Shown piece by piece: positions 41,020 to 50,026 of a stretch of DNA of 64,000 nt. The first letter of the stretch is position 1, and each line of letters opens with the position of its first letter. The notes below the pieces were generated by a model that was not told the DNA's origin, did not search any database, and was given only the letters and a program-made list of their open reading frames with translations. This stretch comes from Diplonema papillatum (taxonomy: Eukaryota > Euglenozoa > Diplonemea > Diplonemida > Diplonemidae), in contig JAPJBO010000010.1 in the NCBI GenBank assembly GCA_030068145.1, positions 310,001-374,000 on the forward strand. Direction: 5' to 3'. The position numbers were made by a program, and so were the translations under genes.

Positions 41020-41130
41020 GCCAACGACAGCTTGTGTCAGACTGGCCCAGAGGGGGGGGGAGGGGGGGGGCGATTGGTTCCTTCGAGGTAGGGCTTCTAC
41101 CCGTTCGGGAGTTTGCATGGGTTTGGAAAT
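41020..41130 (+). repeat. Dispersed repeat family G, unit
   Basis: CGACAGCTTGTGTCAGACTG plus GCCCAGAGG, then TTGGTTCCTTCGAGGTAGGG and CATGGGTTTGGAAATGAA, parallel the units near 30160-30745. Confidence 0.6.
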
Positions 41131-42901
41131 GAATTTCTGTTTACTTTTCTGTTTTCGTTCGAGAAATGTGTAAGGGCTGCGGCTGATCTCAAGGACGAAA
41201 CGACACTTACTTCAGTGAGCACGGCCAGCAGCCTCGATGCCGGGGCACCTGTCATATCGAGTGGAGCTTCATTTTACATAGAAGCTGGTGAAACAGATGC
41301 CACGGTCCCTTTTCGCAAGCCAACCGGGACTCTTCCTCGCTCTCGGTTTGTTTGATGGCATTGCAACTTTCAAGCATGTGGCGCAGTTTGAAACCCTGTT
41401 ATCCATACCGTCGAAAGAAGAAAGAAAAACTTCGCAAGCAACCTTCGGCGGCCCCAGAAAATTATGAGCACCCCCCCCCCCCCGGGCTGGCGCGCCCAGC
41501 GGGAATGACGGGGATCGTATTTCTTCCTGGCATGGCTGTCCTCGCTGGACAAAACGCGTCGGCAGCCGGGGCATTTCTAGGCGCAATTTGCATCCGTCGG
41601 CGTTAAAGTAAATACTACTGCCAAACGCTCCCTGTTGGGTAGTGAGTATTCTAGCGTTATTTGTGGATTAGTCTCTCTCAGGAATCAGGTGTTGGGTATC
41701 GCGAAACTCGTCGATGCAAACCTTGAGCTTGCACTGAGCACAATGTCGTTGTGAGGGCTCGTGGAGCAGCAAAACGGACGGGTTGTAACACCGTGCAAGC
41801 TCGCGGATTAAATCATTCACGCAAGCGAGAGAAGACATGCTCGTCAAAAGAGTGTTCCTGTGTCCAAATACCGCACTGCCCTCCTTTGCAGTGTAACTGT
41901 AGGTTGCACCCTGGATATACAGCTTTACAAAGGCCTGCCCGGAGAGTAAAAATTTAAGTGGCATCTAGCTCCGCTTGTCCCGAGAAGGAACAGCCAAAAC
42001 GAAGTCCTTCGTTTGCGCGAGATCAACAGGGACTGCCGGGGTCGCACCCCTGCGCCTTACGTGAAAACATTCCCACAACTGGTCTTCATTAATCGAGATC
42101 GGGGGCGCCAGTATCCAAGGTGGCCGGATACTGTCGCAGCCCATGCTGGAAACGATGCCGTCTCAGGATCCAGGAGTCCGCGTCACTTCTCCCCGAGCAA
42201 AAAACTGGGCTCAGCGGTGCGCCTGACAGGTCTGCGCTGCCAGTAACAGCCCGTAACCGTCAGGTAGACTGCCATGGTACATAAGCTAAAAATCAAACGC
42301 ACCGCTCAGGGGGAAGAAGTGCGTTCGCAAATGCTGAAAAGATCACCAGGCGCAAAGTGTGCGACGAGTGTCTCTATCAATCAAGGACCAAGAGCAAAAC
42401 TGCTGCATGCTTGCGTTGGGACGCATGCAGGAAGAACTGTGAAAACGGGAACGACGTGACCTGCCCTCCGGCTGCCACTCGGCACGAAGGAATGCAAATT
42501 GGCGAGAACCGACATCTGAGCTTCGTGCTGGGTACCGGGGAGGTGTTGGCTCGAAGGCAGTTTCCTTCGCCCTTTTTGTGGAATGCTTTTTTCTCCGGGT
42601 TGCTCTGTAACATATAAAACACCTCAAGTCTCTCGCGGTATCCGTCTTTCCGAACTTTTCTTTTTAACTGTTTCGTGTTTTAAGGAGTTTTTCGTTTTTG
42701 TGTCGTTGTTTTCTGTTTCTTTCTTCCTTACTTTTCTCTGTTTTCGTTCAGACTTTCAACTTGACGCTCTCCTCCGTGTAAAAGATTGGATGAGCAAAGC
42801 GGTTAGTTCTTGCAGTTTGTTTCGGAATAGTGTTAGTCCATTCAGTCGCGCCCGTCCCTTTCTCAAAAAAAAATACTCGGAAAGGCCATCCATTGCATAA
42901 A
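41131..42901. other. No gene recognised
   Basis: There are several frames of 80-105 codons on both strands, none with a recognised motif. A C-run lies at about 41468-41484. I see no repeat family. Confidence 0.45.
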
Positions 42902-43081
42902 TGAGCCGGTCCGTCCCTATCTCTTGAAACAGCATCGAAGTGCCTGCCGCTGTTTATCACCGTGAATCACGGTCCACCACGGTCTATTAGGACCATCCCT
43001 AGTCCCTAGAGCTGCATCGAATTGCCCCGTGCTGTATTCTTCGGTCTATCACGGTCTATCAAGAGGGAATGGACGGGCTCA
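42902..43081. mobile_element. MITE-like family B, best complete copy
   Basis: This 180-bp element has TGAGCCGGTCCGTCCCTATC at the left and AGGGAATGGACGGGCTCA at the right. The middle holds repeated CATCGAA(G/T)TGCC and (G)TCTATCACGGT units, partly in mirrored order. It is non-coding. Confidence 0.8.
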
Positions 43082-43170
43082 ATATATCGACGGAGGTTAG
43101 AGGGGAGGAACAACCACCGAATGTGGTCTTTTTTTTTCTTCTGCCCCGCCCGGCTCGAAACTCAGATTCA

Positions 43171-43218
43171 CCTGCGTTTTTAGCGTTTATTGTACCTGCG
43201 TTTTTAGCGTTTATTGTG
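43171..43218 (+). repeat. 24-bp tandem repeat, two units
   Basis: ACCTGCGTTTTTAGCGTTTA followed by TTGT is present twice in perfect tandem, followed by GATTTAGAGGTTCGG (family E-like). Confidence 0.85.
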
Positions 43219-43619
43219 ATTTAGAGGTTCGGTGTTTTAGGGTCTCCGGTTGACCATTGAGGCTGTGAGGCTGGGGGTAGTAGGTATGAATATACACTTT
43301 AACTACGGCTAGCCAAGTTTGTGGATGTTGCGACCAACACCAAGAAGAGGTTCGCTTTGAACTTAGTCTTGCCCCCCCTTTGGTGAGAGGGCTGCAGCGC
43401 ATTTCCTCCTTTGTGATTGTTGCGGTACTGGTATTGTCCTTTGCACCACAGTGTGTGAGCCAATGCCTCTCATGAGACACGGCTGTGCCACGCATGCTGT
43501 TGACAGACGCTAGCGTCCGGCGTGCATCTGTGTTTCAGTCGTTGTGTGGTGTTGACAAGATGCTGCACCGGCGTTGCTCGCCCGTCGTGCATGAGCCCGC
43601 CACCAGGTGTAAATTTGTT

Positions 43620-43674
43620 GCATTAGTGTGGTACTCATTTGCTTGCAAATGACTCCCCACTAACGCAACAAGAC
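43620..43674. repeat. Short hairpin repeat, copy 2
   Basis: GTGTGGTACTCATTTGCTTG and CAAATGACTCCCCACTAACG match 40278-40332. The arms around CATTTGC-TTGCAAATG can fold into a stem of about 20 bp. Confidence 0.75.
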
Positions 43675-43794
43675 GACGCATTAGTGTGATTGTCAGGCCT
43701 TCGACTACCCTGAGCAACGCACTATGCACCACCAGGTGTTCTAGAGCACAACAAATGCCCAGACTGAGACGCTCAGTAAATTACACCTGAGCGA

Positions 43795-43962
43795 CCACCC
43801 GAAGACTGTAAAAATCCCGGAGTCTCAAGTGAAAGATTACACTCTGAAAAACTAGCTCCCTGCGTAAAGCACGAAAGAAACGAAGCCAACGGAAAAAGCG
43901 GAAGCCGCTCTTTCCCAGAGAGTTTTGATCAAAATGAGCGAATCCCTCTCCCGCGATTTTTT

Positions 43963-44002
<40 letters not shown>

Positions 44003-44065
44003 GACGAAGGCCACCCGGATACTTTAAAACCCCGGAGTTTCAAGCGAACTTTCACTCTAAAAATA
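43795..44065 (-). repeat. Family E repeat pair with poly(A) tract
   Basis: Two related motifs in the same orientation lie at about 43797-43850 and 44010-44064 (minus sense AGAGTGAAAGTTCGCTTGAA, CTCCGGGGTTTTAAAGTATC). Between them is a 38-base A-run (43964-44001). The copy near 59910 is likewise followed by a T-run, so the homopolymer seems part of the element. Other family E fragments lie near 13240, 15245, 25400, 37630, 38250, 56415, 58850 and 63040. Confidence 0.6.
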
Positions 44066-44936
44066 TAGTGGCCGCCTGCTTTGTTGGAAATAACTCCAGG
44101 GAAGGCCGCCAAACGCTCTGAACCTGATTACGAACTAGCCCCACCAAAGGCGACCCTTCCGGCGTCATTTGCCAAAAGGTCCCGCGTTGCGCATCGCCTG
44201 GCGATCGCGTCCGGCGAGAATGTATGCCACAGCCGTATCTGGAATCCCTCTGTCAAAGGACAGACCACGACAACCACAACCGATGCGATCAAGCATCCTT
44301 CCGCTTGTGATTACCTACCACAGGGCTATGGCTACCCATGGCTGGACCATGGGGCAGGGTGCTTCGTTGCGAGTGCTTGATGGGACACGGCGGGTTACGC
44401 AGTGCCGCGCAGTGGTCTGGACAAGCACTGGCAATGAAGTCCTCGAGACTTCAAAATGAAACGCAAAGGGGGCTTCCCCTTGTCAAACCCCGATGGGGAG
44501 GTCGCATGCGGCATGTTCCCCGCAATATCTTCCAAATCCAAGCAACCGGGAGGCCGACGTTTCGACTCAATTTTCGGCCTTCTGCAGGCACGCGCGGGAA
44601 CCTTCTTTAGACGTCCGCAAAGTGGTTCATTCTTCCCAAGGAGGAAATGGTGGTACTACCGGCACGCGCCTTGCCTGGGCGACTCACTTCTTTTGAGTGC
44701 AAATTCACTTAGTCTTCTTTGTCATTGTCTTTCTTGCAACGTTTTTTATTTTTCTTTATTGAGAGCAGCGTGTCTTCTTTTCAGTTTTCTTTCCTCAGGG
44801 GGTAATCCATTAAGGGGGGTCTGCCGGCAATACGGAACGGGAACAATGTCCGGCGTTACGGACTTGCAACAACAAAACGAGGCACGAACAAACAGCATGA
44901 ACCGACGAAAGATCATGAATTGTGAAAATGATGAGG
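44066..44936. other. No gene recognised
   Basis: Plus-strand frames of 90-160 codons overlap here without motifs. I see no repeat until the TIR element begins at 44937. Confidence 0.45.
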
Positions 44937-45009
44937 TACCCTAAAAGTAAATATGATGGATGGTAAAAATGATGGATAGCCAGACTTATCCATCATTCTT
45001 CTTAGAACA

Positions 45010-45648
45010 AACTGTCTTCTATGTCCGGCATAGTTTCAGGAGTTGTCTTATATAGCGTTATTTGTCCGAGAAAGTTTCGTGATTGTGGAAAGTTTAATTC
45101 AACCTGTTATATGTCCGACATAGTTTCAAAATTGTCATGTGTGTCCGACATAGTTTCAAAAGTTGTCTTATATGTCCGACATAGTTTCAGAAGTTGTCTT
45201 ATATGTCCGACATAGTTTCAGAGTTGTCTAATCGTGTCCGACACAGTTTCCGAGCATGTCCAGCATAGTTTCAGAAGTTGCCTTATATGTCCGACATAGT
45301 TTCACAAATGTCTAACAGTGTCCGACACACTTTCTGAGCATGTCCGACATAGTTTCAGAGTTGTCTTATATGTCCGAAATAGTTTTGAAAGTTGTCTTAC
45401 ATGTCCGACATAGTTTCAGAACTGTCGTGCATGTCCGACATAGATTCAAAGGTTGTTTTATATGTCCGACATAGTTTCAAAGGGTTTCTTACATGTCCGA
45501 CATAGTTTCAAAGGTTGTCTTATATGTCCGACATAGTTTCAGAAGTTGTCTTATATGTCCGACATAGTTTCAGAAGTTGTCTTACATGTCCGAGATACTT
45601 TCAAAAGTTGTCTTACATGTCCGACATTGTTTAAAGAGTTGTCTCCTA
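45010..45648 (+). repeat. Left subterminal array of TATGTCCGACATA units
   Basis: About 20 head-to-tail units follow the pattern TATGTCCGACATAGTTTC, then A-rich bases, then AGTTGTCTTA, with a spacing near 32 bp. TATGTCCGACATA is itself a perfect 13-base palindrome around one C. Units vary by a few substitutions. It looks like a cluster of binding sites. Confidence 0.9.
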
Positions 45649-46179
45649 TAGCTTTGGTATACCTTCATGGGCTTACCCGCCAGGGTTGCCACAAGAGGCG
45701 CCGACGAGACTTCCGACGACGACGACAGAGACGAAGCCGAAGAAGTAGACCTGCTGTCCGAGGAATGCAATTCGTGTCTGCAGGGCAGAACGTCTCAGAA
45801 GTTGTCGTATATACTTTTAGGTTACTCACCATCTGTCCTTCTGGCAGAACACAGTCATGACCCTCACCACCTTCTGAAGACTTCTCCAGCTATCCTATCA
45901 CTTTGCTTACGCACGCCCTGAACCACGTACCTTCTGAACCTGCTTTTGAACCACATTACCACAAAAGTTGAGTTCGACTGCTTTTGGAGCCAAATTATGT
46001 ACCACAAAAGTTGAGTTCGAGTATCGAATCGAGAATGAGTTTTTACGTTACACGTGGGCGACTGGACGGCAAAATAGCCATGCGCAAACAAACCCCCAAA
46101 CACCCCCCACGGCCGACCTGGGTACCCTTGTCACTGGTCACAGGCAGGGGTGGCCTCTGTATCTGTTCTGCAGTGAAAA

Positions 46180-46893
46180 ATGGATCTACTCGTTACAGTG
46201 GACGAGCTTCCATTTGAGAACGAGGAAGACGCCGCCAGGATTATGGCCTACACCGCCCAGCACAAAGAGGAAGTGAATGGACTGGTTGTCGCAATGAAGC
46301 ACAGGCCAGAACGCACGGGGACGAAGCTCTGGTGCGGCCAGTGGGACAGCACACAGAGGAAGTGAATGGACAGGTTGTGGTGGGTGAAACTTGTTCCCGT
46401 CAGCTGCGCGAAGCCATAGTAAGAGCGGGGGTGAAACTTTCACCGACCGCACCTAAGAACGGGTCCTTCTACAGCTGCTTAACAGCAGCTAACTTTTGGT
46501 ATTTCTTTCAGTTCCGAGAGAAAGCTAACCCCCATGCCCTCTTGCAGAAGAATCTATTCGCGCAGCCCCTGAGTGCGGATATTGTGCAAAGATTTGAAGG
46601 CAGATGGGCGGAAGCGATAGTTCAGAATAGGGTTGGCACACCCCCGGATGCCATAACTCTGCTGCTGATGGCGTGCGCGTTCAAGGTTCAACTCGCCGTC
46701 TTCACATGCAAGATGGGTACAAGGGGGAACGTTCAGTGGGAAGCTGACGAACACAGTGCCACCAGGAAGCACGGTCACATCCATCCCTCTCCTTAATGAC
46801 CAGGGGCAGTACTGGTTGGTGACGACGAGACCCACTCGCCTGCTGCAGGGCATCAAGCAGAATCATCGCTCTGTCGTACAGTTGGCCATGTAG
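46180..46893 (+). pseudogene. Broken OTU-like gene inside the TIR element
   Basis: ATG 46180 opens a 61-codon frame (MDLLVTVDELPFENEED) that closes after a partial duplication. The segment CAGCACAAAGAGGAAGTGAA (46258) recurs 89 bases on at 46347, shifting the frame. The second frame continues with NGSFYSCLTAANFW, which resembles the OTU Cys box (D-G-x-C-F-Y) with the Cys codon missing. It continues through GTPPDAITLLLMACAFKVQLAVF, written here only as two pieces of the OTU core: PPDAITLL and KVQLAVF. A further shift near a G-run at about 46722 is needed to reach SIPLLNDQGQYWLVT and a stop at 46891. The fold assignment is tentative. An alternative is that the duplicated segment is an intron (GT..AG at about 46279-46372). 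As it stands the gene is not intact. Confidence 0.4.
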
Positions 46894-47339
46894 TCGTAGA
46901 TGCGGAACCGAAACCACATTGACCCCCTCAGACAGAAATCACCCAGTGTCTAGTAAAGCTGAATCAGTTTTTCCCCGTCTCCTAATGCTCGGATGCCGAT
47001 GCCGAAAAGCGATTTCCACCCCTCATCGTTTTTACTGTTTTTTGGTGACGTGTCCTCATTTTTCCACGGTCCGCGACCCCTCGTTTAGAGACACCAGGCA
47101 AGTGCGGCGTCACCCCCAGAGCCTGCGCGAAAAGGTCTGGTAATCACCCCCATTCTTCAACCTCATTGATGTCCTGAAGAACCTTCAACGATGCCCGTTC
47201 TTATCGAACAGCTCGAATCCTGGCGGTGTCGGGTACTGGTCACGAAACCCTCCAGTCAACTGCGTCGGGCGGAGCAAGGCGGCTGCAAATGAAATAGTGG
47301 GTGCTTGCTTCGCTGTTGTCCGAGAACTATGCCGTGGAC

Positions 47340-48162
47340 GTGTAAGCAACTTCTGAAACTATTTCGGACATATAAGACAACTAATGAAACTATGTCGAAC
47401 ATGCTCAGAAACTATGTCGGACATGTAAGACAACTTCTGAACTTTGTCAAACATGCAAGACAACTTTGAAATTATGTCGGACACCTACGACAACTTTTGA
47501 AACTGTGTTGGACATATAAGACAACTTCTGAAACTATTTCGGACATATAAGACAACTAATGAAACTATGTCGAACATGCTCAGAAACTATGTCGGACATG
47601 TAAGACAACTTCTGAACTTTGTCAAACATGCAAGACAACTTTGAAATTATGTCGGACACCTACGACAACTTTTGAAACTGTGTTGGACATATAAGACAAC
47701 TTCTGAAACTATTTCGGACATATAAGACAACTAATGAAACTATGTCGAACATGCTCAGAAACTATGTCGGACATGTAAGACAACTTCTGAACTTTGTCAA
47801 ACATGCAAGACAACTTTGAAATTATGTCGGACACCTACGACAACTTTTGAAACTATGTCGGACATATAAGACAACTAATGAAACTATGTCGGACATGTAG
47901 TCGCAAAACTATGTCGGACATATAAGACAACTTTTGAAACTTTGTCGGACATCCAAAACTATGTCGGACATATAAGACAACTTTGAAACTCTGTCGGACA
48001 TATAAGACAACTTTGAAACTCTGTCGGACATATAAGACAACTTTGAAACTATGTCGGACATATAAGACAACTTTTGAAACTGTGTCGGACATATAAGACA
48101 ACTTTGAAACTATGTCGGACATGTACGACAACTTTTGAAACTATGTCGGACATGTACGACAT
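47340..48162 (-). repeat. Right subterminal array, inverted, with 175-bp higher order
   Basis: The same unit as 45010-45648 occurs in reverse orientation (ACTATGTCGGACATATAAGA, CAACTTTTGAA), roughly 25-30 copies. From 47348 to about 47870 five or six units form a higher-order block that repeats at 175 bp (starts at 47348, 47523 and 47698) nearly unchanged. Later units are simpler. Confidence 0.9.
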
Positions 48163-48560
48163 TTCACTCTTTTTCTTATCCATCATATTTACGCTGTGCA
48201 AAAACACTTTGCAGAAATGGGGAATCAGAGATACTTTTCCTGGAGCTGAAATTTATGTTGGCGTGTTTTTCCTCCACTTTGAACCAGGAACGTGGCGTTG
48301 TCGGCACCACAGAAAAATACACCAAGTGTTATCTCTGAAGACAACACTGATAAGGCAGATTTCTTCTCAGAAAACTACGCACACTTCTTAAGCCAGTGAT
48401 TTTTGATCACACATAACATACATGTAATGGAAGATTTTGTTGTGAGGCGTGAGTGCTTCACTTTTTTGGAAAGCAGCGAGTGCCCTTTGGCGAGCCAAGC
48501 CTGACAGAGTCGTCAGAAAGAACAACAAGCCCGTTTGGCGGGCAGTCCTCTGTTTAAACA

Positions 48561-48776
48561 TTGGAACCGCGATCCGTCACTGATGCAACTGCTGTGAGAT
48601 TCTTCAAGCTGTCGAAGAAACCCTTCTCCAAGCCGCAGGAACGAGGCAGACACACCATCCTCACAACCGAGGAAGAATTCCTACTCCTCAAGCTCCCCAC
48701 GGCGGCCCGAAACGATGAAAGAAAAAACATGGACCGTCCCGGCCATCCAATGTCGGTCAATGCTGGCAAGGGTTGA
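48561..48776 (+). pseudogene. Possible coding remnant in the TIR element
   Basis: A 71-codon open stretch without an early ATG includes GRHTILTTEEEFLLLKL. This faintly resembles the helix-turn-helix region before a pogo/CENP-B-type transposase. There is no DDE domain downstream. The call is weak and based on a short motif and the TA-ending TIRs. Confidence 0.2.
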
Positions 48777-49044
48777 CAAAGACTTTAAGTCTAAATAGGT
48801 GGTGCAGCCCGGGCATACGCAGCTCTTTGGTCTTGGAGCTAAATACCTACTGAAAATCAGTACGTAGGGTCAGGCAAAAAAGAAATAGAGCATAGGGGGC
48901 TCACCTGCCAGTGTGCACGTCTTTGCCTCTGCCTCCTCTCCGGCCTCAACCCTCCAGTGTCGCGGTGGTTAGCAACAGCAGGATCTGTCGACCGGAATCC
49001 TCGGTACTGCGGTTGATTCCCAGATGAATCTGCAGAAAAGATAG

Positions 49045-49126
49045 TACGTGCTGATAACGTACTGATTCAGCACGTGTACAAAAAGAAACTAAGAAAAGTA
49101 ACGTGCTGAAATCAGTACGTTCATGT
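49045..49126. repeat. Hairpin near the right end of the TIR element
   Basis: AACGTACTGATTCAGCACGT and AACGTGCTGAAATCAGTACG are inverted copies separated by about 26 bases. A related CTGAAAATCAGTACGTAGG lies at 48852. Confidence 0.7.
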
Positions 49127-49295
49127 CAAAGCGAGGCTGCTTGCACCGAGTATATGCCCAGTTGAGCTGGCTACATGGGGATGCTGGAAGGTCGAACTTT
49201 CCTCAAGCTGAGGCATATTTGAGGTGCTTTGGAGGTGGCTGGTATTCACTTTTTTCCCGTAAGTGCACATAGTCCTCCCCACCCCCCAAACAATT

Positions 49296-49369
49296 ATGGA
49301 TGGTAAAAATGATGGATAGCCAGCACAGATGGATAATTTTTACTATCCATCATTTTTCCTTTTAGGGTA
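49296..49369. repeat. Terminal foldback of the TIR element
   Basis: ATGGATGGTAAAAATGATGG plus ATAGCCAG is shared directly with 44955-44983 at the left end. Locally GGTAAAAATGATGGATAG is mirrored by CTATCCATCATTTTTCC, giving a self-complementary end of about 70 bp. Confidence 0.75.
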
Positions 49370-50026
49370 AACGATTTCTTGTTTTTTCGCGTGAACCTGT
49401 ACTACTGCTGTATCAACTATTGATCGGTTTCGTGTTTTTTTCATCGTGCTGCCGTTGACAACGGCGTTGTTCCTGAAAAGTTTTCGTTCAGTACAACAGT
49501 ATTCCCTGAGAATATTATGGGACTTGTTTTTGCGCAATCGGGATGCGCGGATGCGGTGGCACGGCACACCACGGTAGAAGAAATACGGGCCAAGTCTTTA
49601 TGGGGGCAGCGTTTGTAAAGGACGAAAACCTTCGCTCGAACCCGCATCAATCAGCGCAGGAAAAGAAAGCAAACGAGCATGCTCATAGCAGTACAGCGAG
49701 TGAACAGGGCTGAGCTCAAGCCTGAACCGTGATTCAACGGTTTTCGGATGCCTCACCAAGTACTTCAACAGCGCGGCTCTCCGCTGACTGTTATTTTTTG
49801 CGCGAAACCCCCTGTTTCGAGCGTAGATTTTCGTCCTGTAGCATCCCCTGTCGGCACACACAAAACAAAGAAAATTCCGGTCACCGGGTGTGAGATAAGA
49901 AAAGAAGCCGGGTCTGACCGTGTGCCACGGTGTGTGCCTATTATCTGCTATTCGAGTCCGCACAACAAGACGCGCTGCTTTGGGCAGCTGGCGTGCTCGG
50001 CTTGTATCCCCCCTCCTCCCTCCTGT
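49370..50026. other. No gene recognised; downstream flank of the kinase gene
   Basis: Short frames only, with no motif. This is the 3' side of the kinase gene on the minus strand; no clear polyadenylation signal was read. Confidence 0.5.

Larger units (their letters stand above)
44937..49369 (+). mobile_element. 4.4-kb TIR element with facing subterminal arrays
   Basis: TACCCTAAAAG followed by TAAATATGATGGAT at the left end matches, inverted, ATCCATCATTTTTCC followed by CTTTTAGGGTA at the right end (23 of 25 positions). If TA is the target duplication, the element proper starts CCCTAAAAG, a pattern compatible with TA-inserting DNA transposons. Inside lie two arrays of a ~32-bp palindrome-containing unit in opposite orientation (45010-45648 and 47340-48162), a broken OTU-like gene between them, and a right-hand segment with a weak coding remnant and hairpins. 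A second inverted match (GTAAATATGATGGAT and ATCCATCATATTTAC) brackets 44946-48193, so nested or stepwise structure is possible. No DDE transposase was recognised, so the copy is probably non-autonomous. Confidence 0.7.

Noticed and set aside
44937-44950. piggyBac assignment from CCCTAAAAG-type ends
   Set aside because: The flanks do not show TTAA and no piggyBac transposase was seen; TA is a better candidate duplication.
45010-48162. CRISPR-like array of ~32-bp repeats
   Set aside because: Units are directly adjacent with no unique spacers, vary in sequence, occur as two inverted arrays inside a TIR element, and the DNA is eukaryotic.
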